Origin: Apoderus coryli
Lineage: Eukaryota; Arthropoda; Insecta; Coleoptera; Attelabidae
NCBI GenBank assembly: GCA_911728435.2
Contig: OU452205.1
Coordinates: forward strand, 18,904,080 to 18,968,079
Direction: 5' to 3'
Length of the DNA stretch: 64,000 nucleotides
Shown: piece after piece, positions 31,661-44,466 of the stretch
Layout: each line of letters starts with the position of its first letter
Numbering within the stretch: position 1 is the stretch's first letter
Notes under the pieces: model-generated
The model's database searches: none
What the model was told of the DNA's origin: nothing
Seen by the model: the letters and a program-made list of their open reading frames with translations, nothing else
Made by a program: the position numbers and the translations under genes

Positions 31661-34600
31661 CTAAAATCGAAATAAATATTGGTTTAAAGATTAGAATCAA
31701 AGGTTGGAGTAATTTCCGTCTAAGTTTATAAACTAAATTTGGTGTATGAAATTAAAGTCTTGACTCAATCAACTCCACTCTATAATGGACACAACAATTA
31801 CAATTATTCATCAAACTCAGCGGCCTCTGCAGAGCAAGTAGGTATATAAAACACGATGGAAAGTAGTGTTTTACTTTTCGTAGGAATTATTATCTCAGAT
31901 TTTCTACAAAATAAGTGAACTTTATTTTAAACTCTCTTTAAAATACAGTCCACTTATTTTGTGGTAAAGTAAATCCTCGCTGTTTGATCAGACCCCAAAT
32001 GCAAAGGTGTAAGAAATCAGTAATTGTACATTTATTTTTCACTCAATTTGAAAAATTCTTTTTTGAGCATAGAAAGGACACTTTAACAGATGTTTATATA
32101 GGAATAAAAAAATTATTCTTAAGAATTTATTTGTTTAACAAACGGCACAAAATCCATTAGATAAAAGAGTTTATTGTACGCTCTGTAGAGAAGATATCGA
32201 AATTCTACTTTTATAGAAACCTAGAATGAAGCTTTATCTTTTTATAAAATCAATATTGTCATTAAAAAAAGTATAAAAACAATAATAATTTTCTAATCGA
32301 CAAAGACATGTTTACTAATAATCGTGCACATTTTGCGTTCTATCATGTGCCTCCATCTATGATATTTCAGTATAGTTCTACGCTGAAGGTGGAGCTATAA
32401 TTTTAGACGTATTCAGTATATTTTGTAAGTTCACAATCGTTACTCATATAATATGCGTATATTGTTTTTCAACATTGTTTTATGAACGGGCCTGTAGAGA
32501 CAGACCGTCCCGTCGCGTAGTGTAAGAGTGAGACACAAACATTAATTGTAATAACTGTAGAGTGAGATAGGCATTAACATATGCCTTTTATTTTAATATT
32601 ATTTTATTCTGTTTTCTTGCTAGGTGTACTATTCGTTCGAGCTGTAGGACAATGTTGTCAAATTGGCATAAATTGTATGTGCCTAGCGTGAACATGGTCA
32701 GCGTAAATATTATATTTACGCTGGTATGGTATTTTATATTATGACAACATAGTGAATATAAAAATATATTTTAGTTTCGGTAATCCCGCAATATACTACC
32801 TACGTTCGTATAATAAAATGAGATTTGGTTAGTGGTGAGTTGGTTTCACTCTAATAATGGAGAAAATAAATAGTACCTGACTAACCGTGTTTCGTTAAAG
32901 ATTATTTACCACTAAACTAGTCTTTAATTTAATATTTTTCATTGTTAGTTCTTTTAGGTGTGTTCCACACTTTTTTAGACTTAAATTAAAAAATGTTTAT
33001 TCTTATTTCATAACTATATTCTCAACAGAAAATATTTACACAAAATTTGCATACCTATAAACTGCATGGGTAAAAGATTCTCTAAAAATTGAACATACCA
33101 TTGGCAATGCTGCAAATATCCTAAATAAAACGTTCTCTACAGTGTCTTTCAAACAAAAAATTCATACCTAGAAAATTGGATTGGTTGCAAAGGAGCCAAA
33201 AAAATTATTAGTCATATATTTGTAATTATTTTAGTATTGTAAGTGAAATGTTGCGTGATGTATGAAATCAAATTTGTCAAAGGTTATCATCCAGAGTATA
33301 GTAGCTATGTATTATCAGATATATATATATATATACAATCTAACTTTGCAAATGATACGTTTTAATTGACGGACAATAACACGAATAAGATAATAATCTA
33401 TAGCATTTTAGAAAGTGTACTGCTACCCCCTTTATTCAACTGGAGTTGGAAATATTTGAACTACCAGGAGGCAGCAAAATTTGATGAATTGCTCGGCTAG
33501 CTCGGTGAGCAATAAGGCAAGCTCTGGTTACTCGGGGTTGTGCGCTTAGGCCCCGTTGGGATTTTTACTGGTGCGCATAGGTTAAGTCGACTGAAACACT
33601 GGTTGTAAACTCTAAGTAAGAAATTTAATTTATAGAAAACTAATTCAAACTTGAAAATTAATTTAAAGAAAATTAATTTAAATTTGAAAATCAATTTAAA
33701 TTTAAAATAAAAAATAAAAAAATTATAATAGGTATACAAAAAAAAAAATGAAACTTATTTGTTACGATATACTTAGGCCTAATTAGAGTAACTTATCACA
33801 CTACCTCAATTCAATTTAAAATTCTGTTTACTTTGTTCAAATTATCTTAAATATAAAGATTATCAGGATGTACTTATATAGTAGCCTATTATCAATTCAA
33901 GAAAAGAATTTATTCAATGTTTTTTTTTTATATGGTGAAACCAAAACAAAGTAACTTATTAAGTAACACTTATCATGTACGTTCTCTCCGTAACTTCAAC
34001 CAACTCGTTAATTCGGTCTTAATTCGCAAAATCTCTAGCTTAAAACATCCACTCCACTCCGCAAATCTACTCATTTACTCTCCGTTGCTTGTCGCTCGTG
34101 CATGTGCCGCTTAACGTAAAAACATTACACCAAACACGAAGTCGTTGTAAAACTTCACATAATATGAAAATCCTTGCGAGAAACCTACATGAAATAATGT
34201 AAATAAACATTCTGCCTGACAAAACTAATCAGAGTATAAGGAGATAATGTTATACAATGCAAACAAATCACATACCTTCTCAGGGTTATCACCACCCCCT
34301 TAAACTTCCAAATCACAAGCCTCCAAATATTCAGCCAATTGATTCTAGGGTTATGCACTAGGTACTAGTGTTCACACATAGCTAACCAGAGAAGGTTTTC
34401 CAAATCTATTTTATATTCACTCAAATAAAATGGGCTAGGGTTGTTGCTGCAGTTGATCCTATTTAAAGGCAGGTACTTTGTCCCCAAAAAAAACCGTCAC
34501 GTACCCCAAATAATACGGGCACCCAGAAACCGGACAAATCCTCAAGTATCTTCCAGATATAATATCCCTTGCGGATGGTTAAGAACCAGTCAAATATCTT

Positions 34601-35859
34601 GGAATAAAAATCTTCACAGCTCACCGATGTTCTTTTATCTTGCACCAAAAGTTAGAAATAATTACAACCACGTGCTTCTAATAACGAACAAAAATTAGCA
34701 GGAAGACGCTTCTACGTCACATCCTAATGAAAAATGTCAATGTACTCTCCAGATTCCAATGACATATGCGTTACGAACAGTGAATAAATAAGGGGTCGTT
34801 TTTAATCAATGAAAAACCAAACTAACTGCTAAAAATTGCGAAATAGATAATTTTAGGAATGAGAAAACGGAATCTGTAACACCAAGTCATTCTGAAATAA
34901 ATTCTCTAAGAGAATGAATTTAACAAGTTGGACCAAAACTCTTAATTAGTTTTCATGATACGCCCGTGGCAACAGGAGGTTATACGCAGGAACAGCATTT
35001 TGAAAATGACAGTAAGCACGATCGGCTAAACGAACTTAGACGAATAAGTACCGAGAATGGCATTGTTTACATTTTACAATAAACTAAATTAATTAATATT
35101 TGCACAATTGGTAATTATTAATTATGGCTTAATGGTAATAATTGTAACATACTGATGATATCGAAATGGTAAATACAGTTCAATAATACGAGAAAATCAA
35201 TGTTGAGATCAGCTACGAAACTAGAAGGTTAGTAACGAATACAACCTAGTATATAACTGATTACTAATTTACTAATACATAATCAATTGATAATAAGGAA
35301 ATTATTTTTAGAGGGACACAGACGAATATCGTCGCACAAATAAAAAAGAATAAGAATACCATAACATGTATCGAGAATAACAGAATAACGTAACAACTGA
35401 ACGTACATAGCAAACCAGCGATTGGATAACAACAGACAACACATATATACCAAGAAAGCAACGGTTTACTTCTTGAAAGAGGCGAGCGTTATAAAAGTTA
35501 AGTTCAAACCACAATTTCAGTATTATAATATACTATAATAATATATAATTTATTGTTTATTTTCAGAAATATTCGACGTTTAAAATTTTACCTATCAATT
35601 CAGCACCTTCACCAATTTTAGTTTCAAAATATTTTTACATTATATAATATATAGTATGTAAGTAGCTGTGAAAAATGTATTGAGAAAATAAGAATATTGA
35701 ATTGAAACTGAATAAATGGCACGATTACGTGTAGAAAACGACACTAAATTAAGAATTTTATGACTAATTGCGGTAGTAAATTTTGGATCGTAACAGTACG
35801 TTTACTTTCTAAAAATATTGAAACGTTTACATTTTTATATCGCATAAGAACGTAAACGT
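31661..35859. other. About 4.2 kb without a recognised gene
   Basis: AT-rich. Contains a near-perfect 25-bp palindrome at 32699-32723 (CAGCGTAAATATT and complement) and an AT dinucleotide run near 33319-33335. A more GC-rich segment near 33480-33590 recalls a dispersed repeat but has no second copy in the window. The upstream aquaporin exon or exons should lie here or beyond. One candidate donor-bounded stretch near 33107-33165 (minus) does not look like an aquaporin. Confidence 0.4.
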
Positions 35860-36250
35860 CTTTTTTTTATAAAAAAAATTGTATACTAAAGCTTCCTTGG
35901 TGTTTACCAAACAGTTTGATGCATACTTTATTGTTTTCATTGATATGGTTCCCTGATAGTCATATTTCTGGTTTTCCTTGGATCGACAATTTCTGGTAAA
36001 ACACAGTCTCTAAAAATTGTTTCTTTTTAAACCATGTTTCGTACAGACTGCAAGAACACAATACGATTTTTTTGTTATATGTAACTGGCCCTCTATTTGA
36101 TAATACGACTGATGTTTTTTATTTATTTCCTCTTTATTCCAGAATGTTATTTGATTTTGGTTTATTCCATGTTGTGGTGTTATGTCTTTGGCAGAGTATG
36201 AACATGTAATTTCAACAATACCCTGATTACCAAACTTAATCTACGTTTAG
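35860..36250 (-). pseudogene. YqaJ-like (lambda-exonuclease fold) nuclease remnant
   Basis: The minus strand from about 36227 reads GIVEITCSYSAKDITPQHG, NQNQITFWNKEEINKKHQ and SYYQIEGQLHITKKSYCVLA, then VCT. This matches the second half of YqaJ-type recombinase/exonuclease domains, where EIKCPYS supplies catalytic E and K and YY.Q..GQL..T is a conserved helix. Here the EIK lysine is threonine. A frameshift near 36030 leads into WFKKKQFLETVFYQKL and later stops. Such domains occur in phage recombinases and in mobile or multi-copy genes of insects. The copy is dead. Upstream catalytic blocks are not seen. Confidence 0.65.
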
Positions 36251-37416
36251 CACCTCTGCTCTGAACAGGTTCACTGTTTTTATTTCAGTCGATGTTAACA
36301 AAACCAAAAAGCAAATACACAAATTAAAAATAAACCTTCTAAATGAAACTACGTCAATTATTACACAATGTAACCGCAGTTTAATATACAGTTACTTCAC
36401 TTCGTGTCGGAATGTTTTATCTCTCTGTCTTCAAAGCAATTCGCCGCTACTATACTTATAGTATATAATCTTATAGTATATATAGTAGCGGTCCAGAAAT
36501 GTGGCTGGGATTGCGACGAGTCGATGCCGTTTTTAGCGTCTACTGACCCTTCTTATCTATAGTTTTTATTCTATGGTGTAACTAAGAACGTACAACACAC
36601 ACTAAAGCCGCAAAGTACCAAAGTATTATAATATATTATTATCTTTTGTCAAGCGGCGGCGTCGGTCAACTTTCAAAGCATACCGGTTCCGTTCCCTCTA
36701 GCGCGCTATAAAAAAACTCGGCTGACGTACATCAGTGGCAAACCGGCAGGCAAAACGAATTGACCGTATAAGTACATAATTATTGTTATAAATATTATAG
36801 AAATAGTCCATGGTGCGTGGAGTTTATCATTTAATGATAAATCAAAATTCGTCTTCTCCACAAATAAATCTCTTTATTTTGTTGCAAATGGCGATTATGT
36901 CAAAATTTCTGTAGATTGAAGTTATAGTATTATTTGGCATATGACATATCGATGCTTGTTGTGGTTTTAAAAATTGTTACAAAAATACAAGTTAATAAAT
37001 GTGTATCGTGTGTGTGCTCTCTTCATTTTGTTTAATTGGACGAGTAATTGCTTATGATTAAATTTAAAATTTATACCTTTAGAAAGTGCAAAAAAAATTA
37101 ATGTTGATTGTGAGATTTGAAATTGTTTCATCGCTCAGCATAAGTGAGTAAATTACAACAATAGCATATTTTCTACTATAAAGGTGGTGACAAAAAATAT
37201 AAACAGGCCTGAAAGATTGGTCGTTCTTATCAGACAGTACCTAGTGTATGCATTGCTATAGACAGTACAGGACTTTATCTATTTGTACAATATTAAACCG
37301 AGATTTATCGTGTGCGTTTGTTTTACATGCATGCATGGTATCTAATAAGTAAACTAAGATCAGAGTCTAGTGTCAAATTTTCATTACAACAACAATAAAA
37401 CATCGCAATCTATGTT
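36251..37416. other. Upstream region of the LINE, with a small hairpin
   Basis: CCGCTACTATA near 36451 pairs with TATAGTAGCGG near 36488, forming a hairpin with a TATAGTATA-rich loop. A GC-richer segment at about 36650-36780 may be the 5' end or internal promoter of the LINE that follows. The exact 5' boundary is not resolved, because no copy of the sequence after the poly(A) tail (CTTCAGCAACG) was seen here. Confidence 0.4.
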
Positions 37417-38331
37417 ATGGCAAATGAAATCTCAATCAAGGATTTGTACGATCTTGTTCTGAATATACGTGAACAAAATAAAGATATATTAGAACAAAAT
37501 GAAAATATTCAAAAGCAAAATGAAATAATCAAATCTGACCTAAGGCAACTAAAACAAGAAATTTCAGAAGAAATTACAGAATTGCATATTAGAACACAGA
37601 CTCTAGAAACGGAAAATGAAAAATTAAAGTCGCGTCTAGATGATATAGAACGAAAGTCAAAAAAGTGTAACTTGGTTTTTTATGGAGTAACTGAAGAAAA
37701 TGCAAATTTTGAAGAAACTGTGAAGGATATTATAAATAACCGACTTGAAATTCCATGCAATACTGGTGATTTTAGAAATGTTTATCGTATTGGCAGGAAA
37801 ATTGAAAATAAGGAAAGACCGATTCTGGTAGAATTTTTGAGATATGAACAAAAATCCGAAATACTAAACAAGGCGAAAAACCTAAAAGGAACAAACATAT
37901 TTATATCACCCGACTATATAAAGGAGGACTTTAAGAAAAGAAAATTTTTACAACAGCAGCTAAAACAAGCCAGACAAAAACAACTCATCGCTTTTATTAA
38001 GAATGGTAAACTTGTCGTCAGCGGAGAAGAATATACATATGAAGACCTCATGAACAATAGCCACATTGAGTTGGAAAAAGAGGAAGTTTCACAGGAACTA
38101 GAAACGTTAGAAAGTAGTAAACGAAAACCGAAACATTCTCCAGAAAAACCAGAAGGATACATGAACAAACGGATAAATATTGAACCAGCTATAAGTGGAA
38201 TAACAAACAAGAATCAACAAAGCGAAATGAAAGAAGTGGATAAACAAATTAGGCAAGAAAAAATAGAAAATCAGACAAAGGTCAGGGAGAGAAAAGGATC
38301 CATAAGTAGAACCAGGAAATCAGCAAAATAG
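37417..38331 (+). CDS. LINE ORF1 protein (coiled coil plus RNA-binding core)
   Basis: An intact ORF of 304 residues. Residues 1-90 form a long coiled coil with repeated QN/EN heptads (EQNENIQKQNEIIKSDLRQL). The middle has NLVFYGVTEENANF, NVYRIGRK and RPILVEFLRYEQKSEIL, matching the RRM-like core of LINE ORF1 proteins (transposase 22 type). The C-terminus is basic (KRKPKHSPEKPEG). ORF1 proteins trimerise on element RNA and act as chaperones in the ribonucleoprotein particle. ORF2 starts 153 bases downstream on the same strand. Confidence 0.85.
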   Translation: MANEISIKDLYDLVLNIREQNKDILEQNENIQKQNEIIKSDLRQLKQEISEEITELHIRTQTLETENEKLKSRLDDIERKSKKCNLVFYGVTEENANFEETVKDIINNRLEIPCNTGDFRNVYRIGRKIENKERPILVEFLRYEQKSEILNKAKNLKGTNIFISPDYIKEDFKKRKFLQQQLKQARQKQLIAFIKNGKLVVSGEEYTYEDLMNNSHIELEKEEVSQELETLESSKRKPKHSPEKPEGYMNKRINIEPAISGITNKNQQSEMKEVDKQIRQEKIENQTKVRERKGSISRTRKSAK

Positions 38332-38484
38332 GGACTATAATGTGAGGGTTTATAAGTAGAAGATAAGTAAAAAGAATTGTATTGTTTTTTGTGTTGTTTT
38401 TGGGTATATTTTCGTACTGTTCTGATTTGCTTAGTAAATTAAAATTAGTGCTCTGTTAGAAAACTAATACAAATAACAGGGAAT

Positions 38485-41434
38485 ATGAATAACTTTATTA
38501 GAGACTTAAATATAGAAGATCATAAAGCAATAATTATAGACAATAGTAATATATATCTTAAAGAACTGGAATCAAAAAGGGCCTATTTCTCCATATTTCA
38601 CTGCAATATAAGAAGCATTAACAAAAATTTTAATGAGATGCTGCTTCTATTGCATTCGTTTAAGTTTGGGTTTGATATTATAGTCTTTAGTGAGACTTGG
38701 GGTATCGATGATCTGGGTTTTTTTGATATTGATGAATACTATGCAATTTACAATGATGGAAGAATAAATCAGAATGACGGTGTTGTGGTGTACGTGCGGA
38801 AAAAGTACGAGAATTATACAGAAGTTGTAGTAAATAATATAGGACAGATTAAAGTGATTAATATTAAAATTAAAGGGCGTGGGCAGGGGATTCTTGTTAG
38901 TGCTATTTACAAGCCGCATGCTGTGGATCGCCATAGATTTGTTACAGATTTGAGAACTTTCTTAAGTCGAGATTACATACGGCATACCAATAATCATTTT
39001 ATTGTGGGTGACATTAACATAGATATTAGATCAAACCACGATTATGTTTATAGATATCTAGATCTGTTAAATGAATTTGGTTATAAATCTTTGATAAATA
39101 CCTATACAAGAATACAAAGGGGTTCAAAATCCTGTTTAGATCATGTATTCATAAAAGATGTGAAACATTCTCACGTTTTTAAGTCATATGTTGTCAATAA
39201 AGATATTACTGATCATTTTCCTGTGATAGCCCTTTTAACTACGGAAACACCACTGTCAACTGTGAAACCTAGTGTATCATATAGGACTGTACTAGATGAA
39301 AAAAAGCTGGTAGGTCTAATAAAAAATGAAAATTGGGAACAGTTTTATGAAACTCACAACATAGAAGAAAAGGCAAATATTCTGATATTAAAAATACAAA
39401 CTAGTACTAATAATGCTTTAAAAAGGATTCAAATAAAAAATAAAAAGAAACGTAGCTCGTGGGTAACAAATGGACTTATAACTTCAATCGAAAAGAAACA
39501 GAATTTATATAAACAACATTTATCTGACCCAAATAATTTACAGAAACTGAATTTATATAAACAATATAAAGCTGATCTTACTAAACTAATAAACAAAACT
39601 AAAACAGATTATTTCAAAAATCAATTTGAGCAAAGCAAAACAGACAGTAAATCTTTATGGGACTTTGTTAACCGATACACGGGAAAAGAAAAAAAGAAAT
39701 GCAATATCCAAAAAATAAATAAAAACAACAAAATTTTGCAGGACAAACTTGAAATAGCAAATTCTTTTAATATGTATTTTTCAGAGGTGGGGAAAAATTT
39801 GGCCAGTAAAATAAAAAAACCTCAATTATCAATGATAAACAGAAACATTATACAGAGTTCAATCTTTTTTACACCTGTCGATGAAACTGAAGTGTTAGGG
39901 TATATTGGTGAACTAAAAATGAATAGGTCTCCAGGTTTGGACAAAATTACTGCAAAGACTATTAAATTGATCGCTGAGGAAATAAAAACGCAACTTGTGC
40001 ATTTGATAAATTGTATCTTTCAGTCAGGTATATATCCCAGTGCTTTGAAAATTGGAGTAATTAAACCGCTATATAAAAACGGGGATAAAACTTCATTAAT
40101 AAATTATAGACCGATAACTTTAATCTCAAATATTGCAAAAATTGTGGAAAAAACTATAAAAGATAGAATACATAAGTATTTGAATAAATTTGAATTACTT
40201 TCAAAGAATCAGTATGGGTTTAAGAAAGGTGTATCCACAGAGGACGCAATTGTTCGCCTGGTTAATGATATTTACAGTAGTATGGATACAAATAAAAGGG
40301 TACTTTGTGTGTTTTTAGACCTTGCCAAGGCGTTCGATACAGTTGATCATAAGATATTGCTTCGCACTGTAGAGGATCTTGGTTTTAGGGGCTTAGCACT
40401 GAACCTGGTTAAAAGTTATCTTACAGAAAGAGGGCAGCATGTACAAATCGAGGATACAATAAGTGATGGAATTGTTGCAGATTCTTATGGTGTACCACAG
40501 GGTACCGTATTAGGACCAATCCTTTTTTCTATGTACTTAAATGGACTTTTAGTAAACAACAATTTTAAAGGACATATATTGTCATTTGCTGATGATACGG
40601 TTGTAATATATAGCGGCCTAACATGGACTGAAATAAAAAAAAACAGCAGAAAAGGATTTAAAAAATATTAAAACTTGGTTTAACGAGATGTCTCTAACAA
40701 TAAACTTTGAAAAAACAAAATACATTCCTTTTAGTTGTAATAAAAGTGGAGTGCCTAACTTTAACCGCCTGCTGATAAAGGAAGACGAGAATGAAACAAT
40801 TATCATATCCGAAGTTAATGATATAAAATACCTTGGCGTCCATATAGACCGATATCTTCGATGGGACGTACATATTAAAAATTTAATTAAAAAACTAAGA
40901 GCACTTCTATATAAATTTCGGCAAATTAAAAAGGTTCTCGATCTACCAAAAATTAAAACTATATACTTTTCTTTAATACAAACTCATATCGAATATGGTA
41001 TAGTAGGTTGGGGGGGTGCATATCAAGCACATTTGAAAAATCTGGAGATTATCCAAAAACTATTTATTAAAATTATGTTAGGAAAAGTTTATATGTATTC
41101 AACCGATCAGCTTTACATTGAGAGTCAAGTTCTTGATATTAGTCAGTTATACTGCTTTAAGATTCTCATTATTCAACATAAACAAAAGCACTTATTAAAT
41201 AGCATAGAACACAGATACGATACAAGAAATAAATTAGAAATGAAAACGAGAACGATTAGGGCCGAAAAAAGGCTTGGACAGAGGTATTTTGGATTCCTTG
41301 CACCGTATATATATAGAAAAATTCCTAAAGATATAAGGGACATATCACAGGAAAAATTATTTAAACATAGTTTAAAAAAATGGATTACAGCTACCTCGCG
41401 TAAATTATTTTTTACCCTTGTAAATATGATTTGA
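38485..41434 (+). CDS. LINE ORF2: endonuclease and reverse transcriptase, one frameshift
   Basis: The first frame (38485-40671) encodes an APE-type endonuclease with HCNIRSINKNF, SETWG, VGDINIDIRS, SCLDHVFIK and TDHFPV. The reverse transcriptase follows, with RSPGLDKI, NYRPITLISNIAKIVE, CVFLDLAKAFDTVDHK, GVPQGTVLGPILF and SFADDTVV (catalytic FADD). Next to a run of nine A around 40634-40642 the frame slips. The remaining ~250 residues continue in a second frame from before 40688 to 41434 (YLGVHIDRYLRWDVHI, IEYGIVGWG). Only this one lesion is visible. The protein would nick target DNA and copy element RNA. Motif style suggests the CR1/L2-related groups; clade not certain. Confidence 0.9.
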
Positions 41435-41907
41435 CAAAGTATGGCACAAAGATCACCTTAATAGTATTAGGATATAATTTTAGGAAATATATAGTGTTTT
41501 TGGTCTTTGTACTTTTGCTTCTTTAGGGAAGGCATTTTGTTTCTAATTTTAAATACAAATTAACTAGGTAATAAATACTAACATAAATGTATGGATTCTC
41601 TAATAACTACGATTGGGGGTTATTATTAGTAGTATTAGTATAATTTAAATTGTAAATTCAATATAATTGAAAATTAAATTGGTATATATGTGTATGGAGA
41701 AGTTGGGAGGATTGAGGTGGGCAAATGGGAGGACTAAGCCGGCGCACAAATCTTAAGTGATTTCAGCGGGTTTTTCTTCTTTTTTCTCTTCTTTCTTTTT
41801 TCTTTTCTTTTTCATTATTTTCTAGAAGTATAATAGAAATAGAACACTTTTGTAAATATGTTTACTGGAAAATAAATTATATTATATTAAAAAAAAAAAA
41901 AAAAAAA

Positions 41908-42805
41908 CTTCAGCAACGTACTTATTGCGGCCCTGTGCTAACCATAACCTATGATAAGGATGTATGAACGTAGTATAACCACGCGTAATTATCCAGCCTT
42001 TTTGTTACCGGTCCCTTGTCCCCTCACAAAATTGCGGGTTGCCCTAGTCGTGGGCAATCACTCTTAAAAAAATAAAACACTAAGAACGATGTTCTTTTGA
42101 AAGACAGAGTAAATGTTGGGTGTTACAGAATGCTGTAAGGATAATATAAGGGCAGATCCTCCGATTTGACGATACATGGTGTTCAAGCTTTTATTCTTAT
42201 GAATAATTTATATTACTTTGAGATATTGCGATTATTTGTTTGCTTATAAAAATTTGCTTTCTAAAGTACAAACGTAACAGCAGTTGCGTTATTCTGCTTA
42301 AAAAGTGTCTCTTGTACCTTTAGCTTTGATGCACCACTTTCTAAATAAAAAAGTATTTTCTTAATGAGTACAGTAAGCTCTTTTAAAAATCAATCTTAAT
42401 TAAAAAATAAATAGTAACCTAGAACAAACGTTATACATTTCCTGTGGAACTTAAACGAATATAGGAATAGCTCATTATTTGGGTAGGTATTTCCCAAATA
42501 TTTAAAATTCTAAATAATATTTTGGAGAAACAGGTAGGCGACTGAAAGTTATGAGTATGAGAACGCCAAGACTACATTAGTAAAAAGGATTTTCACAAAT
42601 CTCACATCGCCGAACAGGCGTATCAAATAAGTCATACGATTATATGGGACAATGTTGAAATTCTATAATACGATCTAACTCCACAAAAAGGAAAGTAAGA
42701 GAAACATCAAAATAACCTGAACAGCAATACCTCTCAGAGAACGGTAAGTAAATTCACGACGGTATGTCATTGCCTTATGCTGACGTCATTATTTTGAATT
42801 ATCGT
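41908..42805. other. No gene recognised
   Basis: Flank of the LINE insertion. No open frame or repeat structure that I can support. Confidence 0.4.
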
Positions 42806-42969
42806 ATTTGCTATTTTTTATGTCATGTATTTGTCAGAACTTATTTAAATAAGTATTATTATCGAAAATGAGTGACTCTGAATGTGAATCTCTTGATGAA
42901 GCATGGAATGTTGGAATAGCCGCTATAATTCCAAAAAAATCCAGAAAACGGTATGAAAATACTTTTTCA
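42806..42969 (+). pseudogene. First exon of a Crypton-like tyrosine-recombinase gene, forward copy
   Basis: ATG at 42868; reads MSDSECESLDEAWNVG, then IAAIIPKKSRKRYENTF, after which similarity ends. An acidic start followed by (L/I)P.KS..RYE is the N-terminal pattern of Crypton-like tyrosine recombinases multiplied in insect genomes. The 60 bases before the ATG are shared with the reverse copy at 43952-44170. No recombinase catalytic domain follows. Confidence 0.55.
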
Positions 42970-43951
42970 TTGATAGTCGTTCTGTGTTTGCTATGTAACC
43001 ACTTCTTAAATATTGTCACACCCGGTATATTGTAATAAAAATATTGCATCCGGTCAAACTAGCTATTTTACGCTGATTTAATAATTTATAAAAGTTCATC
43101 AAAGTTTATACAAGTCATGACTTTAGCATCGGTATTGTACCTAATAGACAAATTGCAAAGTCAACAAAGTAAAGTTATAAATATTGTTGTAACAGGAAGT
43201 TACAGGGGATTTTGATTTCCACTTCGGTGTAGTAAAGATTGAAGAGAGTGGTTGGAGACTTGGCGTCTCGGACCATGAAGTCTCCCCGCGTTGGAGCACA
43301 TATGTGTCCGAATGCTCCGCCAGGTTCTCTAACCACAAAACTCTCTTTTTTGGGGTTCTTGGGTAGTGTCATTTAAGTTTTACGGTTTATCAACGCGAAG
43401 TTATAATTTAATATTAATATTAATAATTCTGAACGTTTCTTTTTAAACTAAAAAAAAGATCAGCTGTGTCGAGGATGATGTTTGAAATGTAAGTACCAAT
43501 TTTTATATATTGTAATTGCTGAATTTATTTGTTCTTTTTCCATTGAATTGATTTTCTTATATTTTAAATAGTTGATTTAATAAATAATAGTAAAATATAT
43601 TTGACTTTCCTTTTTATTTTAATATAGTTTTCTATATCAAATTAAGTAACTATTAACTGAGAGACGCCGCTCTAATACAGACCGTCACTCGTTTACGAGG
43701 GAGAATCAATAAGATCCTCTTTCGTGAGCGTGATGTAAGTGGGCGATTCCCGAGTAGCTAAACATTCCAAGCGAGTAACTAAATTAATTAACATAACTTA
43801 ATAAAGCTCAAACCCTTCTATAAACTATTTTATAAAGATTTAACTCAGTAGAGCACGCTTACCTTAATCTTTAAATAGTAAAAGACATAAGGGAGGCTCT
43901 ACCCTTATTTTTTAACTCTCAAATTGGGACTAGGTGAAGACACCGTTCCTA
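42970..43951. other. Spacer between the inverted exon copies
   Basis: About 1 kb. Minus-strand open stretches at 43141-43372 overlap in two frames and have no recognised motif. GC-richer parts at 43230-43370 and 43660-43790 may be pieces of other elements. Confidence 0.35.
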
Positions 43952-44170
43952 TTAAAATCCATACTCTATAAAAATCTCTTTTTTTATTTGTGACAATATT
44001 TTATAAGTATTTTTATACCGTTCTCTGGATTTATCTGGAATTATAGCGGCTATTCCAACATTCCATGCTTCATCAAGAGATTCACATTCAGAGTCAATCA
44101 TTGTCAATAATACTTAATACTTATTTAAATAAGTTCTGACAAATACATGACATAAAAAATAGCAAATACG
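43952..44170 (-). pseudogene. First exon of a Crypton-like recombinase gene, reverse copy
   Basis: ATG at 44101; reads MIDSECESLDEAWNVG, IAAIIPDKSRERYKNTYKI, then unrelated residues and TAA at 43954-43952. It keeps more of the exon than the forward copy (RYKNTY). Upstream similarity to the forward copy extends to about 44170. The two copies form an inverted repeat with a ~1-kb spacer. Confidence 0.55.
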
Positions 44171-44466
44171 TTATAACAATCATCACAATATCAATTAGTT
44201 CCATGGCAACGTTCAACAGTATTCTGACTCTCCGCTTGCGAGACGTCCTGCGCATCTCGTCGCGCATGCCGCCATTATGGGTTAAAACGTCACAATAATC
44301 GCATAGACGTAGATAGATACTGTTCACTTCTGTGTTCAAAATATAGTTCATTGTCGGCGTGTACGAGATAAATATTGTGTTTGTAATCTAATTCTGTGTT
44401 TTTGGTATAGTGTTCGTGAGAATTAAAATGATTTTATTTGTATTAACGTGTCTTGTGATTAATACA

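Larger units (their letters stand above)
36650..41907 (+). mobile_element. Near-complete LINE with poly(A) tail
   Basis: ORF1 (37417-38331) and ORF2 (38485-41434) are followed by a 470-bp 3' UTR, an AATAAA signal at about 41871 and an A run ending at about 41907. The 5' boundary (about 36650) is a guess from base composition. Near-intact frames indicate a young insertion compared with the other retroelements in the window. Confidence 0.7.

Noticed and set aside
33497..33739. 80-codon minus-strand ORF rich in Phe, Lys and Leu
   Set aside because: Low-complexity translation of AT-rich repeats; the C-terminal words look like a dispersed repeat, not a protein family.
38647..38934. Minus-strand ORF of 95 codons
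   Set aside because: Shadow of the LINE ORF2 on the opposite strand.
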